Shown piece by piece: positions 42,360 to 52,547 of a DNA stretch of 64,000 nucleotides. Position 1 is the stretch's first letter. The number at the start of each line of letters is the position of its first letter. The DNA comes from Peronospora farinosa (Eukaryota; Oomycota; Peronosporomycetes; Peronosporales; Peronosporaceae), in contig CANTFK010000943.1 of assembly GCA_947646735.1 (NCBI GenBank), positions 124,001 to 188,000 of the forward strand, in the 5' to 3' direction. The translations under genes were made by a program, and so were the position numbers. The notes beneath the pieces were generated by a model, which saw only the letters and a list, made by a program, of their open reading frames with translations, did not search any database and was not told where the DNA came from.

Positions 42360-42959
42360 ATGAGGAGGTCCCAAGTCTGGTTATACTTGGACCGGGTCAA
42401 GGAGGGGTATGCTCGAAATCTGGCACATCTATGGCATGGGCCGTTCCGAGTGAGAGAACTGGTGGGTGACTATGCCGTTCGTTTAGACATCAGTGCAACA
42501 GACTACCGTATATACCCGTTGGTTCACGTTTCAAAATTGAAGTTGGTCCGGCAATACCCGGATAGACCAGATACGGTGTTGATGGTAGACGAAGCGAACC
42601 GAGTGGATTTTGATGAAGCTCTATTGCCAGAAAACAGTTGGGTCGCGGATCTGGAAGGTTACGAATACGAAGTGGAGAAAATTCTAGACAGACGTATGGG
42701 AAGGAAAACTCGGTACGGACGGATCCAGTGTGAATACCTGGTACATAGGAAAGGATATCCTGACCCGTCATGGGTGGATGAGGTGGACCTAACTGCGGGG
42801 GATTGCTTATGGACTATGAGAGCAGGCAGGCTACTCGGAACCGATTCGAGGCAATGCAGAGTCATGAAGAGTAGTGGGGAGAGTTCATCTTGGGAAGGCC
42901 AAGATGATGCAAGAAGGAGGCGGTATTTGTCATACATTTACAAAGGGGCCAAGTTATAA
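42360..42959 (+). CDS. B Pol C-terminus with chromodomain
   Basis: Open 199-residue frame: KEGYARNLAHLWHGPFRVRE (GPY/F type), YPLVHVSKLKLVRQYPDRP, then a chromodomain-like YEVEKILDRRMGRKTRYGR, CEYLVHRKGYPDPSWVDEVD. The stop lies at the natural end of pol; the antisense ORF of B starts beyond it and does not overlap. Confidence 0.78.
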   Translation: MRRSQVWLYLDRVKEGYARNLAHLWHGPFRVRELVGDYAVRLDISATDYRIYPLVHVSKLKLVRQYPDRPDTVLMVDEANRVDFDEALLPENSWVADLEGYEYEVEKILDRRMGRKTRYGRIQCEYLVHRKGYPDPSWVDEVDLTAGDCLWTMRAGRLLGTDSRQCRVMKSSGESSSWEGQDDARRRRYLSYIYKGAKL

Positions 42960-43259
42960 TATTCGAGATTGCGGCAGCACAAAAGAGATTGCGAAGTATT
43001 GTGAGGGGCCCAGAGTACCAGGGCACCGGGGTACCGGGGTATAGGCCCAAAGAAAAGGAACGTGAAGTTACGGGAAAAGCGTTAGAGCAGAACAACTATT
43101 GCGGATATGTGGGAAGCTAGCTGGCTAAGCATTTTGTGTATCGTTGGTTGGGCGAAATTTGCCAGAGAGACGAGGGACCTGGAAGGCGGGGTGTTTCTGA
43201 ATGTTCTTGCGATAGAACACGCGCCAGGGGGCAGTGTCGTCTGCGGTCTGCAAAGCCCC

Positions 43260-45300
43260 CTACAAACTCAACTGAGGATCCTCCTTGGTGACAATCGGGT
43301 ACCAAACGGTCAGCTGACGAGTCGGAATCATGGGCTGGAAGTAGGGGTCAAGAAGAATGTCCAGGTCACAGTGAACGGCCTTCATCCCTTCCAAGACATT
43401 CTCAAGCACTTCCATCCAAGCCCTCACAGCCTTGGCCCGCCGTTTCTTCCTCGCATTGAACAGCCGAGAGGCGTATTGGCTCTTCGTACGGAGTTCAAAA
43501 AAAAAGAGGAAGTCGGTGTCGGTCTTCCCATAGACTCTGGCGTGACGCGTCGACGTAAGTATCATGGAGCTTCACGAGGTCACTGAACCAGCCGGACACT
43601 GAAAAAGAAATCGGGGTTACGGTCACGACCCGCTGGGCCCAAGGACGTGAGCTCATCAGAAGCTGAAGTTGAGAGTCCTTCATGAGGCCTTCGCTCCAGA
43701 CTGGGGGGCTTTGGGACTTCTGGTCATCAGGAGCACCCATCCAAGACAGTGGAAGCGATACCTTGGACAAAGGATTCTCTGGCGTCAGCTGAGTGATAAC
43801 GAGGGCCCCTACCTGGGAAATCGACCAGGGGCAACGTCTTCCGCGGCGAACGTGCTGGGTTTCGCATAACCAGGAAGGGAAGAGCCGTATATGTTATGGT
43901 CGGGGGGATCATCACGGGCGGGACCCTGGCTGGCAGGACCCTCAGATGTTGGTGCAGGATCCTCGCTGCTGGGACCCTTGCCACCGGGACCCTTAGCTGT
44001 AGGTGCAGGATCCTTGCTGCTGGAACCCTTGGATGATGGCGCGGAACCCTTGCCGCTGGAACCTTTGGATGGTGGTGCGGGACCCTTGCTGCTGGAACCT
44101 CGGACGATGGTGGGGACCCTTGCCGTGGAGTCCTTGGAGGTTGGTGCTGGACCCTTGCCGCTGGAACCCTTGGATGGTGGTGCGGGACCCTTGCCGCTGG
44201 AACCCTTGGATGGTGGTGCTGGACTCTTGCCGCTGGAACCCTTGGATGGTGGTGCTGGACCCTTGCCGCTGGAATCCTTGGATGGTGGTGCTGGACCTTC
44301 GCCGGCGGGACCCTTGCGGCGGGAACATTTGGCTGGTGGCTTCCTCTTAGCGTGGCTAGAATCGTCACTCTCAGTCTCAGAGTCTGGTCCAAACATTTCC
44401 AAGAACTCGTCTGAGTACGCCGTTCGAGCCTTCTTTTTCCTTTACGCCCGAGAAGCTGCGTGGGAGGTACGAGGTGATGGGGACTTTGAAGATTGAGCGG
44501 TAGTCTTGGACTTGGCCTTATTCGACAGGTCGATGACCTCTGGGCCGACCTCTGAAGTAGAGGGTACGGGGCCGGAGCGACGACCGGAAGCCCGCGACCT
44601 GGCCATTGCGGCGAACATCGAGTCGTCACTACTGGTATCCTCGGCCTCAGATGACCCCGGGGCATGATTGGCTTTCCGCTTCTTCGGCTTAAGGGGCGAC
44701 CGAACCTTGGCTGAAGGCGAACGTCACCTTTTCGTCGTTCTGGGACTTCGGGCCTTGGTCGTGGCTGGAGTCGATTTTGCCGCCGTGCCTCGAGCAACCG
44801 TTAGCCGCTTCTGCAGCTGGTCTCGTTCCCGGAGGAGGGTCTTCACGCGACTCTTGTAGTTGGCAACCTCTTTCTGGAGTACCAGCACTTGTTTTGGCAG
44901 TGCTTAAGGACTGCGAAGTGCGTACCCAGCGACCTAATCTCGGCCGAAGAACTTTTGACAGCCTCGTTGTACTGGTCCTTCCAGTACTTGATCTGGAATC
45001 GAGACTCTTCCACTTCCTGAGAATCGTCCACCCGTTGGGCGAGTGCATCCCGGTACTCGGCGATGGCCAGTTGGTCCACTTCATGCTCGTGGACCAAATT
45101 CTGGACCCAAGACTGTATCCAGGGCGCATGGGTCACCTCGAATTCCGTGAGGTCGTCTACGCGACGCTGTAATTCCGCGGTCCGGCGATGTTCCATCTGG
45201 TAGGCCCGTTGGAGGACCCTGTGTTACTCAGCGAGGGTCTCCATGGACTGGGCCCGTTCCACCGCAACACGTTAGAATTCCCAAGCTTAAGAGACCTCCA
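43260..45300 (-). pseudogene. B antisense ORF with coiled coil, 12-residue repeats and a C-terminal domain
   Basis: Read opposite to B pol. In order: a coiled coil (TAELQRRVDDLTEFEV, YRDALAQRVDDSQEVEESR, then LLRERDQLQKRL); a charged region with KPKKRK and EVGPEVIDLSNKAKSKT; MFGPDSETESDDSS; about nine units of SSGKGPAPPSKG (44330-43970); and a C-terminal part with FSVSGWFSDLVKLHDTYVDA, RKKRRAKAVRAWMEVLENV and DLDILLDPYFQPM, ending 43260. Several frameshifts and stops. No family recognised. Confidence 0.6.
43970..44330 (-). repeat. 36-bp coding tandem repeats in the B antisense ORF
   Basis: About nine imperfect 36-bp units encode SSGKGPAPPSKG on the - strand. Because the unit length is a multiple of 3, other frames are also open through the array, giving spurious ORFs on both strands. 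Confidence 0.85.
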
Positions 45301-45524
45301 GATAATCGGGGGACTCCCCTATAAGGTCCACGGTCGGGGCGACTTCGTCAGGGTCAGGTCCAGGGGTACTCGGGAAGAGGCCAATGGTCAGGTGCTTGGA
45401 ACCCGGTGGAAAGATTACGAGAAGTCACTAACGGATACAAGACTTGTGAGTTGATGAACACAACCACCCAAACGACGTATGGTCACTTACTGTTAATTCG
45501 AAGAGTTTGGATAAGGGTGCACGT

Positions 45525-45565
45525 GGTCTTACCGCAGTTCGGAAGACCAGCGCGCAGGGGACAGC
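45525..45565 (+). other. B pre-LTR palindrome and polypurine tract
   Basis: TGGTCTT and AAGACCA form a 7-bp stem with a 12-nt loop (about 45525-45550), directly before the purine-rich CGCGCAGGGGACAGC (45551-45565) and the 3' LTR at 45566. Confidence 0.6.
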
Positions 45566-45846
45566 TGTGGTGAAGTGCCAGGGAAAATTAGAGTTTAAGG
45601 GAATTGGGAACAGAGAGCAAGAAAATTTCTGGTCACTTCCCCGAGGGAGTGACCACGACCCGGCCTCGCGGATCTACAACCACACACCAGGCCCCGCCTT
45701 ATTAAGAATATAAGAACCCAGACGTGCGGAGCCAGCACAGGCCCCAGGCCCCGGGAACAGGTTATAGGGTACCAGGGTACCGGGGACCAGGAAATAGGTA
45801 ACAGGGCCCGGGGGTACCGGGGCACAGGGGTACCGGGGTACCGGGG
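45566..45846 (+). repeat. B 3' LTR, first piece
   Basis: Starts TGTGGTGAAGTGCC, matches the 5' LTR and breaks inside a GGTACCGGGG array at CGGGG, the target duplicated by C. Confidence 0.9.
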
Positions 45847-46157
45847 TGTAACGGGCTAAGGACCCGTTACCGTCTTACACTAAAAGGGCGTTGAGGAAGC
45901 GCTCTTATTTAACTCGTAAATATAACTCTGTTTTATTTTTGTTTTAGTTTTAATTCGCAGTAAGTGCGAATATGTTCCCTAGCTCATGGGAACCACTCAA
46001 TATGGAAGTCAATTAGTTATTGGCTAATTATTGGGTCTGGCACCCCAATAATAAACCGATAATAAAATGACGCGCAGTATCTGCTAATCGGATACTCGGA
46101 TACTGCCCTATGCCTACTCATATAATTAATGTATTATTCATTAAACTACTCATGTAA
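45847..46157 (-). repeat. C 3' LTR, first piece
   Basis: Starts TGTAACGGGC on the + strand and follows the intact LTR 61300-61618 up to CATGTAA, where D4 is inserted. Confidence 0.9.
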
Positions 46158-46759
46158 TGTAGACAGGCACTTCTAAGAAGTTGCCTCGTGCTACTTAGCA
46201 CACACCTTATGCACAAGCGAGGAAGCGGTTAGACCGTCTTACCTTCGCGTGCGAGGGTGGTTAGAAGGTTGGTCGACTGCTTAAACAGTCGTACCATCAG
46301 TTGCCTTTCGCTTAAGCGAGAGTGCAACGAACTTCTAAGACAAGAAGACACCGACGTCACGTAGAAGCTTTTCGGCTTCTCGTGCGTGGTGCTTTTGATT
46401 TAGCAAATTCAAGACCTCATTGTATTTAATAGATTTTAACTAAATATAAATCCAACTACTGATTGGTTAATATGTAATGATGGGTGCCATCTCTATAGAT
46501 GCGCATCCCAACGGGCGAGCTTAAATATAATTAAGCTCGCTCAATGACGTAACTGACTGACGTCATTTGATGACGCCTAGTCCCAGCTGGGCGTCATCCC
46601 CATCAATGTGAATACACCTAGTGTATATCACATACGCAAGGGTGTGACACATGGTGTGTCTCACCCGAGCGACAGGTCTTAAGTACTTACGTACCTTTTT
46701 AGACCTGCCCGCTAAGTATCGCATACTTAACGGGTACGTGTAACGTTGAGCCCGTTACA
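46158..46759 (-). repeat. D4 3' LTR
   Basis: About 602 bp. Followed by the purine tract (AAAAGGGGGATGG on the - strand) and the same imperfect palindrome as in D2 and D3. Confidence 0.92.
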
Positions 46760-46831
46760 CCATCCCCCTTTTAAAACGATTTTTACATCTTGTAAAACAT
46801 CGCCTAGGAGACAGAGAGACTTGCGAGCCGT

Positions 46832-46862
46832 TATAAACGCGCCGCTTTAGTCTACTCAATTC
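46832..46862 (+). promoter_or_regulatory. Putative promoter of the D4 antisense ORF
   Basis: TATAAA 46832-46837 and Inr-like TCAATTC 46856-46862 before the ATG at 46865, spaced as in the other copies. Confidence 0.45.
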
Positions 46863-46864
46863 TC

Positions 46865-48310
46865 ATGCCACCGAAACGTGGTAAGGCTGATGGGTCGCCT
46901 GCAAAGGCGCCCATGCAGTCCAACACTAAGCGCACGCGCCGCGATTATTCGCAGCCGTCGCAAAGTGCTTCAGGCACTGAGGCGAATCTTCCATCTCACT
47001 ATTATGTGGATGAAGATCCATCTCTCATTGTAGATTACAATGAGAGCACGCCATTGCCATCACCCCAACGTGGAGATGAGCAAAGCGCATTGTTGGGACA
47101 TATGTCCCCATCCTTTGAGGCACCCGTCCTTGAGGAAGCTTCTATGCTTCCTGCAAGCGAAGGTAAAGCCTCGTCGCCTGCGCCTACGAGCGCAGCGACT
47201 AAGACTGAGCACGCTACTTCGAAAGGAGTATTTGCGACTCAGTCAGATGTGACTCCTCAAGCTGATGTCTTGACAATCCATAATGGAGAGTCAGACTCAG
47301 GTGAGTGTGAGCTCAAAGCTCCACCAAGTACACCTTCGGCCTCACTAGCCCTCCGTCGCGAGGGCGGCTACGTGAGTGGTGGCTTGCCACCAATGCCACC
47401 TCCATCTGAGTGGATGAACTCGGATGGGTCTAGCGCAGCGCTTTTTCAGCGTGCAACTATAGACGCTCATAAATTTTATAGCGTCTTTCCCTTGTGGAAA
47501 AAGCAGGGCAAAGCACTTGGTCGTGCTTTCCCAATTCCAGTCGTGCTGCGTTCTAACGAAACAGCCGACGAATATGAAGCTGAACTTTGGCGCCGTGTAA
47601 CGTTGCAGGAAGATGCAACGAAACAACGGTCGCAGCGAATCAGCTTCGCCATGAAGCGTGCGCATGAAATCTTTGGTGGTAAGCGACCCCCAATAAATTC
47701 TCGCCACGCTTCTTCTGCTAGTCCATCCGAACCTAGCAGAAAGATGACAGCTGGTGCTGCTTCACATAAGCAGCTACCAGCCCAGGCACGTCGACGCGCA
47801 AAGCGTCCACAGACTCCCACGAGTAAAAGCTCGTTGGGCAACCCTTTCACTGGACAAGTATTTGGAGCTCTCCCTTCACAAACCGGTGGTCCAACCGCCT
47901 TTCAACAAGGAAGCGCGAATTCCTTTCCGTGTCCACCAACACAGGTGGCGCCCGATAGGAGCGGCGATTACGCCCACCTACTCGCGGCTGCCTACCCTGC
48001 TGCTGTTCAGTCGCAGGCTGAGTCCGCTGCGCTGAAGAGGCAGGTGACAGATCTCGAGAGTCAAGTCTCGCGACTGACTGTGGATCTGCGCGATGTGAGG
48101 ACGAGGGACCGTCAGGGGTATGACCGCCTGAAGACCCGTTTGGACATCTTAGAGCGACTGGTGATGAGAGACCCGCGTCAAGCGCGGAGTCTTCCTCGAT
48201 CGCCGAGTCCTCTATCGCCTCGTTCGTACACGTGGAGCCTCTCGGCTTCCTCATCGCCGGATCGGCCGCGACGCTCGACTCACAGTCGAAGTCACCATCG
48301 GTCTCGTTAG
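46865..48310 (+). CDS. Family-D antisense ORF (481 aa), intact, unknown function
   Basis: As in D2 and D3, but a CGA replaces the TGA stop, adding 13 Arg/Ser/His-rich residues (RRSTHSRSHHRSR). Ser to Phe in NPFTGQ is the same base change that turns a chromodomain Trp codon into a stop on the other strand. The core at 186-272 keeps its pattern (one Arg to Trp). This is the longest intact ORF of the element. Confidence 0.75.
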   Translation: MPPKRGKADGSPAKAPMQSNTKRTRRDYSQPSQSASGTEANLPSHYYVDEDPSLIVDYNESTPLPSPQRGDEQSALLGHMSPSFEAPVLEEASMLPASEGKASSPAPTSAATKTEHATSKGVFATQSDVTPQADVLTIHNGESDSGECELKAPPSTPSASLALRREGGYVSGGLPPMPPPSEWMNSDGSSAALFQRATIDAHKFYSVFPLWKKQGKALGRAFPIPVVLRSNETADEYEAELWRRVTLQEDATKQRSQRISFAMKRAHEIFGGKRPPINSRHASSASPSEPSRKMTAGAASHKQLPAQARRRAKRPQTPTSKSSLGNPFTGQVFGALPSQTGGPTAFQQGSANSFPCPPTQVAPDRSGDYAHLLAAAYPAAVQSQAESAALKRQVTDLESQVSRLTVDLRDVRTRDRQGYDRLKTRLDILERLVMRDPRQARSLPRSPSPLSPRSYTWSLSASSSPDRPRRSTHSRSHHRSR

Positions 48311-48467
48311 ACCGATGCGGATATGTGATCTCTTCTGGATCAACATATCGCTTCAGACGACCCACGTAAAATACGGGGTGCGTCTTCATATACGGTGGGA
48401 GAGTGAGCCTATAATTTAGGTCTCCAACTCCTTCAACCACTGTAAAGGGCCCAATGAATCGGGGCAA
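47847..48467 (-). pseudogene. D4 Pol C-terminus, chromodomain cut by a stop
   Basis: GPY/F module and linker as in D3, but the frame stops right after QILVQ: the Trp codon of VQWKGYP is TGA here. Most of the chromodomain is therefore lost in D4. Confidence 0.8.
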
Positions 48468-48726
48468 TAGCTTAGTAGTACCACCAGGTAGTACAGAGAT
48501 TGCATGTTTAGGTAGGGTAGCAGTACTTTATAGCACTTTGTTCCCCACACTAAAGTGTTCATTGTTTTTGCGACCATGCTGGTCTGCAGATTGTTTTTGC
48601 TTGTCCTGTGCGCTTGCCATCGCGTCACGTACTTTACGTGTGATGGCTAATCGCTCATCCACAAAGCGCTGAGCTTCGCTCACGCTTTTAGCATCCAGCT
48701 CGCCGATGACGCCTCCAAGAGGTCGT

Positions 48727-49509
48727 TCATGGGTCGACGCTGTTCGACAACACTATAGTGTCATCATCAAGGAGCACTGGCATTTCTTGCCGTGCTTCCT
48801 TTGTGACACCTATAGGTGTCGTGACCACTGCTAAATTAGCAGTGTCACTAGGGCAACCTTGTCCCTCTTTGGCATTCGCACCGAGCGAAGTGAGGGGCCC
48901 TCCCCCACTAAGACTCGGGCTGCGTACAAACGAGACTGGCATTCGAGGATGACGCAGTCCGTTAATGTAAAACGGTGTTTCACCCGTACTGGCGTGAACA
49001 CTATTATCAATAGCGAACTCCACGAATGGAAATTGCTTGCTCCATTCTTTAGGAGTCGCTACTGTACGCAACACATCCGCCACGACTCGATTGGCCCGTT
49101 CTGTTTGGCCATCAGTCTGGGGATGATCAGCTATTGGCATGTGGAGCTTGCTACCCAGCAGCTCAAACACATGTCGCCAAAAACCCGACGTAAAACGCGG
49201 ATCCCTGTCCGATACTATGGACTCGGGAATCCCGTGTAGTCGATACACGTGATCCATAAACAAGAGGGCAGTCTCTTTTCCTGAGATCTTGGTGCTACAT
49301 GGTGCCAAATGCACCATCTTGCTCAGTCTGTCTACAAAGACGACGAGCCCCGTCCTGCCTTTATGGTCAGGCGGTAAACCAAACATGAAGTCCAAACTGA
49401 CCGACTTCCAACATTCAGTTGGAATCGGCAGTGGCTTCAGTGGCGCACTGCTAGAAGGTGCAGGCTTTATGCGCTGACACTCTTCGCAAGAGCGAATATA
49501 ATTGGCCAC
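48727..49509 (-). CDS. D4 integrase core
   Basis: 260 residues, open, with the same acidic triad as D3. Differs at a few residues (Thr for Ala in KETALLF, Ile for Met in HGIPES). Confidence 0.82.
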   Translation of the reverse strand: MANYIRSCEECQRIKPAPSSSAPLKPLPIPTECWKSVSLDFMFGLPPDHKGRTGLVVFVDRLSKMVHLAPCSTKISGKETALLFMDHVYRLHGIPESIVSDRDPRFTSGFWRHVFELLGSKLHMPIADHPQTDGQTERANRVVADVLRTVATPKEWSKQFPFVEFAIDNSVHASTGETPFYINGLRHPRMPVSFVRSPSLSGGGPLTSLGANAKEGQGCPSDTANLAVVTTPIGVTKEARQEMPVLLDDDTIVLSNSVDP

Positions 49510-49674
49510 TTACCGATATAGGTGGGGCCACCAAAATTCCTCTGACACTCGTAAGAATGTCTTTTCACGGCCCAGATGCCCACTAGATGGCGCATCATGG
49601 CACTCGTGAAGTATCATCAGCTTGAGATCTGTGTCATGAGGGACATAGATTCTCAAGGGATCACAGGGTGACAG

Positions 49675-50244
49675 TTAATGCCATAACACGCCATCACTGT
49701 AACTAAAGCGATTTAGTTTCGCTTTGAGGTGCGACGGAAGGGTAACCTTTCGTGCACCAAAATGATCCAACAGCAGGCGACAATGTTCGTCCTGACTGTA
49801 ACACTCCTTGATATGGGAGGCCATTGAGCTCGTCACATGGTAGGCCTTCATGGCTGCCAATGTTGACGACTCAACTTGTGCTTTCGCACGAGACACACTA
49901 TCCTGGTGTCTTGCCTCGAAGTCTGGTCTGCGCGATAACGCGTCATCCAAGACATTCGACTTACCCGGCTTATATTCAACTTTGAAATTAAATTCAGAGA
50001 AGAATGTCTCCCATCTCGCCATTCTCGGCGAGAGGTGCGGTGAATTTATAGCGGTCCGCAGTGATGCGTGATCCGTATAAACCACAAAAGTTTCGGTGCC
50101 CAAGAGGTGCACCCGAAACTTCACAAGGGCATACTTAATTGAAAGTAGCTCCTTGTCATGCACAGGGTAATTCAGCTCGGCAGCTTTCAAAAGCCGAGTC
50201 TGATAAGAAATGACACGGTCAACGCCGTTGTCATCCTTCTGCAT
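49675..50244 (-). CDS. D4 RNase H
   Basis: 189-residue open frame with YTDHASLRTAINSPHL and VLDDALSRRPDFE. Substitution RWETFF replaces RWLPFL of D3. Confidence 0.8.
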   Translation of the reverse strand: MQKDDNGVDRVISYQTRLLKAAELNYPVHDKELLSIKYALVKFRVHLLGTETFVVYTDHASLRTAINSPHLSPRMARWETFFSEFNFKVEYKPGKSNVLDDALSRRPDFEARHQDSVSRAKAQVESSTLAAMKAYHVTSSMASHIKECYSQDEHCRLLLDHFGARKVTLPSHLKAKLNRFSYSDGVLWH

Positions 50245-51261
50245 GAGCGCGCTGCCGTTTGCAAAATTGCTTGCATCGCAGACGACTAAAGGGCTTATCC
50301 GCGTCTGGCAATGCCAAGACCGGTGCCTCTACAAGAGATTGCTTCACTGAAGTGAATGCATCTTCTTGTTCCTTTGACCAAGTCCATTCTGTATCCTTTT
50401 TCAAAAGAGAAGACAATGGCTTAGTCTGCTCCGCATAATTCTTGCTGTACTTATGCAAGTAATTAGCGAGCCCAAGGAATTGGCGCAGATCCCAAACGTG
50501 CCGTGGGACTGGCCATTCCTTTACAGCCTTTACCTTTTTTAGGTCTGCTCGTACACATGTGTACCTACGACGCAGCCCAGTACAGGTATCTCGGGGACCC
50601 CTATTACGCACTTTTGCAAGTTCACGTATAATTGGGCGTCACCCAGTGTCTGCAACACAGCGTCTAAATGACGCTTGTGCGACTCTATCGCGCTCAGACC
50701 GTCCTCCGCCTTACTATGCAAGAATACATCGTCAAAGTAATGGGGCGCGTAAGCACGGTGCTGACGCATCACGTGAGCCACCACTCGGTTGAATGTTGCC
50801 GGAGCATTTTTCAACCCTTGTGGCATCACAAGCCACTCCCACAGCATACCGCTTGGGGTGCTTACTGTCGTTTTGGCTACATCGGTATCTCTCATGAGAA
50901 CCTGATAGTAGCCATCCTTCAGATCCAACGCGGAAAAGATAGTTGACTTTCCCATGGAATTCAACAAAACATCTTTCCGCGGGATCGGCGTTTGAGCTGG
51001 AATGGTGGCCGTGTTCAGCTTATTATAAGCATGAACCACGCGCCATCCACCCGTGGCTTTACGCACACAGAAGGTCGGGCTGCAGTGAGGCGACTTGCTC
51101 TCACGTACATGTCCCGCCTTGGCTCGCTTGTCGAAGAACTCATCGATGTAATCGACTTGTTCCTTCGGCAACGGCCATTGCCTGGTCAAACAATACTTGG
51201 TGCCAGGATCCAGGTCAATCTCGTGCCTGATGCCCCTATCGGCTGGTAGGCGGCTCGGCAC
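50231..51261 (-). pseudogene. D4 reverse transcriptase
   Basis: 51261-50539 is open for 240 residues and includes GYYQVLMRDTDV (no stop here, unlike D2 and D3), MPQGLKNAPATFNR and YFDDVFLHS. It then runs into the two frameshifts shared by all D copies (after VLGCVVGT, and at FSRLRCKQF). Confidence 0.82.
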
Positions 51262-51969
51262 TTATGCTGGAAACACGTCACGGTGTTACCACAGAACATC
51301 ATAGAATGGGCTGTCCTTCAAGGCATCCCAGCCTTGAGCAGCGAGCCTTGTCTTCTTGTCGGTCTCCAAGACACTCTCGTCCATTGTGGATAACGAGCAA
51401 CAGTCCACCACGTTATCTTCTGGAACCGGTGCGACTATCTCGTGGATCTTTCCTTCCTTCAGTTCGGACAGGAACAGATCCCACGTCATCTACGAGAGAT
51501 TGACTATCTCCTCGGCAGATGCCAAGACAAGTTGGAGCACCTCAACTGAGGATGCCTCCGGCATTTTGTCTTCGACGGCCTCGAACAACTCGTTCGTAGG
51601 TCCGTCCTCTTGGACCGAGACTGATCCGAGGGTCACTCATTTCGACGTGCCCTTGATCGTCTTAATACGCCTGGTGCTCGTTCTTCGAGTCACCACGACC
51701 TTTGACCTGGAAGAAGGTGTCGTTGCTATCTCAGCTAACGCACTCCTTCAAACCGCACCAGGCTCTTGGCTCTGTGCCAGTTCTTGTGGCGCTTGACTTC
51801 CTGTCAGCCCACCATCAACTACCACAGGCTCTCGGCTCTGTGCAGGACTATTGGACGCATGACTACCTGTCATCGTACCATTCACTACACCAGTCTTTTC
51901 GACCTGGGTAGGAATATGTGTCACCTGGCTTTCCGCCAGAGCACTTCCAACTACACCACTCCTTTAGAG
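51262..51969 (-). pseudogene. D4 protease-RT linker with shared stops
   Basis: The frame can be followed without indels from SGVVGSALAESQV to KDSPFYDVLW but contains TAG, TAA, TGA, TGA, TAG and TAA also found in D3, plus a private TAA after DVLW. Confidence 0.7.
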
Positions 51970-52497
51970 CTAGGTAATTCCTGGTGCCGATTGACATACC
52001 GTCATCACACTCTCGACTGTGTTGGACACGGCATCAGCCACATAAGCCTCTCGCAAGAGCACATCCTTTCCGGTGTCTTGCGTAGAGCTAGCGACTGTGC
52101 GTGTACGCCATTCTATCCCTAGTTGGTGTTTAGCCAACCAAGGCATGCCTAGGATGAGGTCATACGGACTCTCCATACCTAGCACTGTAAGCTTCTCTTT
52201 ACAAGAGAAGTCACTGAAACTGAAGGCGAGTTCAACTTGAACTCCCTCCGATTTAGCGAGCGCGCCGTTCGCTAAACGAACGATCGCCTCTTCTCGCTTG
52301 CCATCCTGGCAAAGCGACTCATAACTCGCTGGTCTCTTTTTCAGAGCCTCGAGTTTCACAAAGTTTTGTGATGCACCCGAATCCACGAGAAGGGTCATCA
52401 CTTGGTCATAGCCTCTTACTCGAGCGCTATAGACCAAAAGGGTTGAGGTCCGACCTTTCGGAACCTCAGGGACTATGCTACCCATTTGTTCGATCAC
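51970..52497 (-). CDS. D4 aspartic protease
   Basis: 175 residues, open, LLVDSGASQNFV and DLILGMPWLAKH. Nearly identical to D3 (Tyr for Cys in LLVYSARV). Confidence 0.85.
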   Translation of the reverse strand: MIEQMGSIVPEVPKGRTSTLLVYSARVRGYDQVMTLLVDSGASQNFVKLEALKKRPASYESLCQDGKREEAIVRLANGALAKSEGVQVELAFSFSDFSCKEKLTVLGMESPYDLILGMPWLAKHQLGIEWRTRTVASSTQDTGKDVLLREAYVADAVSNTVESVMTVCQSAPGIT

Positions 52498-52547
52498 TCT
52501 GAACTTAGGGGTAGCTTCAGAGTCCGCGACAGTAGGGCATCCCGCCC

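Noticed and set aside
43107..43586. A 159-residue + strand ORF after B pol
   Set aside because: Lies opposite the more protein-like C-terminal part of the B antisense ORF; no motif on this strand.
43891..44496. A 201-residue ORF on the + strand
   Set aside because: Mirror of the same 36-bp repeats; composition is repeat-driven.
43727..44797. A 356-residue ORF on the - strand with VPAARVQHHHPR-type repeats
   Set aside because: It is the longest frame there only because the 36-bp repeat keeps all frames open. The frame with SSGKGPAPPSKG joins more naturally to the acidic and coiled-coil parts on both sides.
51356..51796. A 146-residue + strand ORF in D4
   Set aside because: Antisense shadow of the protease-RT linker; broken in D2 and D3 and without a promoter or coil, unlike the real antisense ORF.
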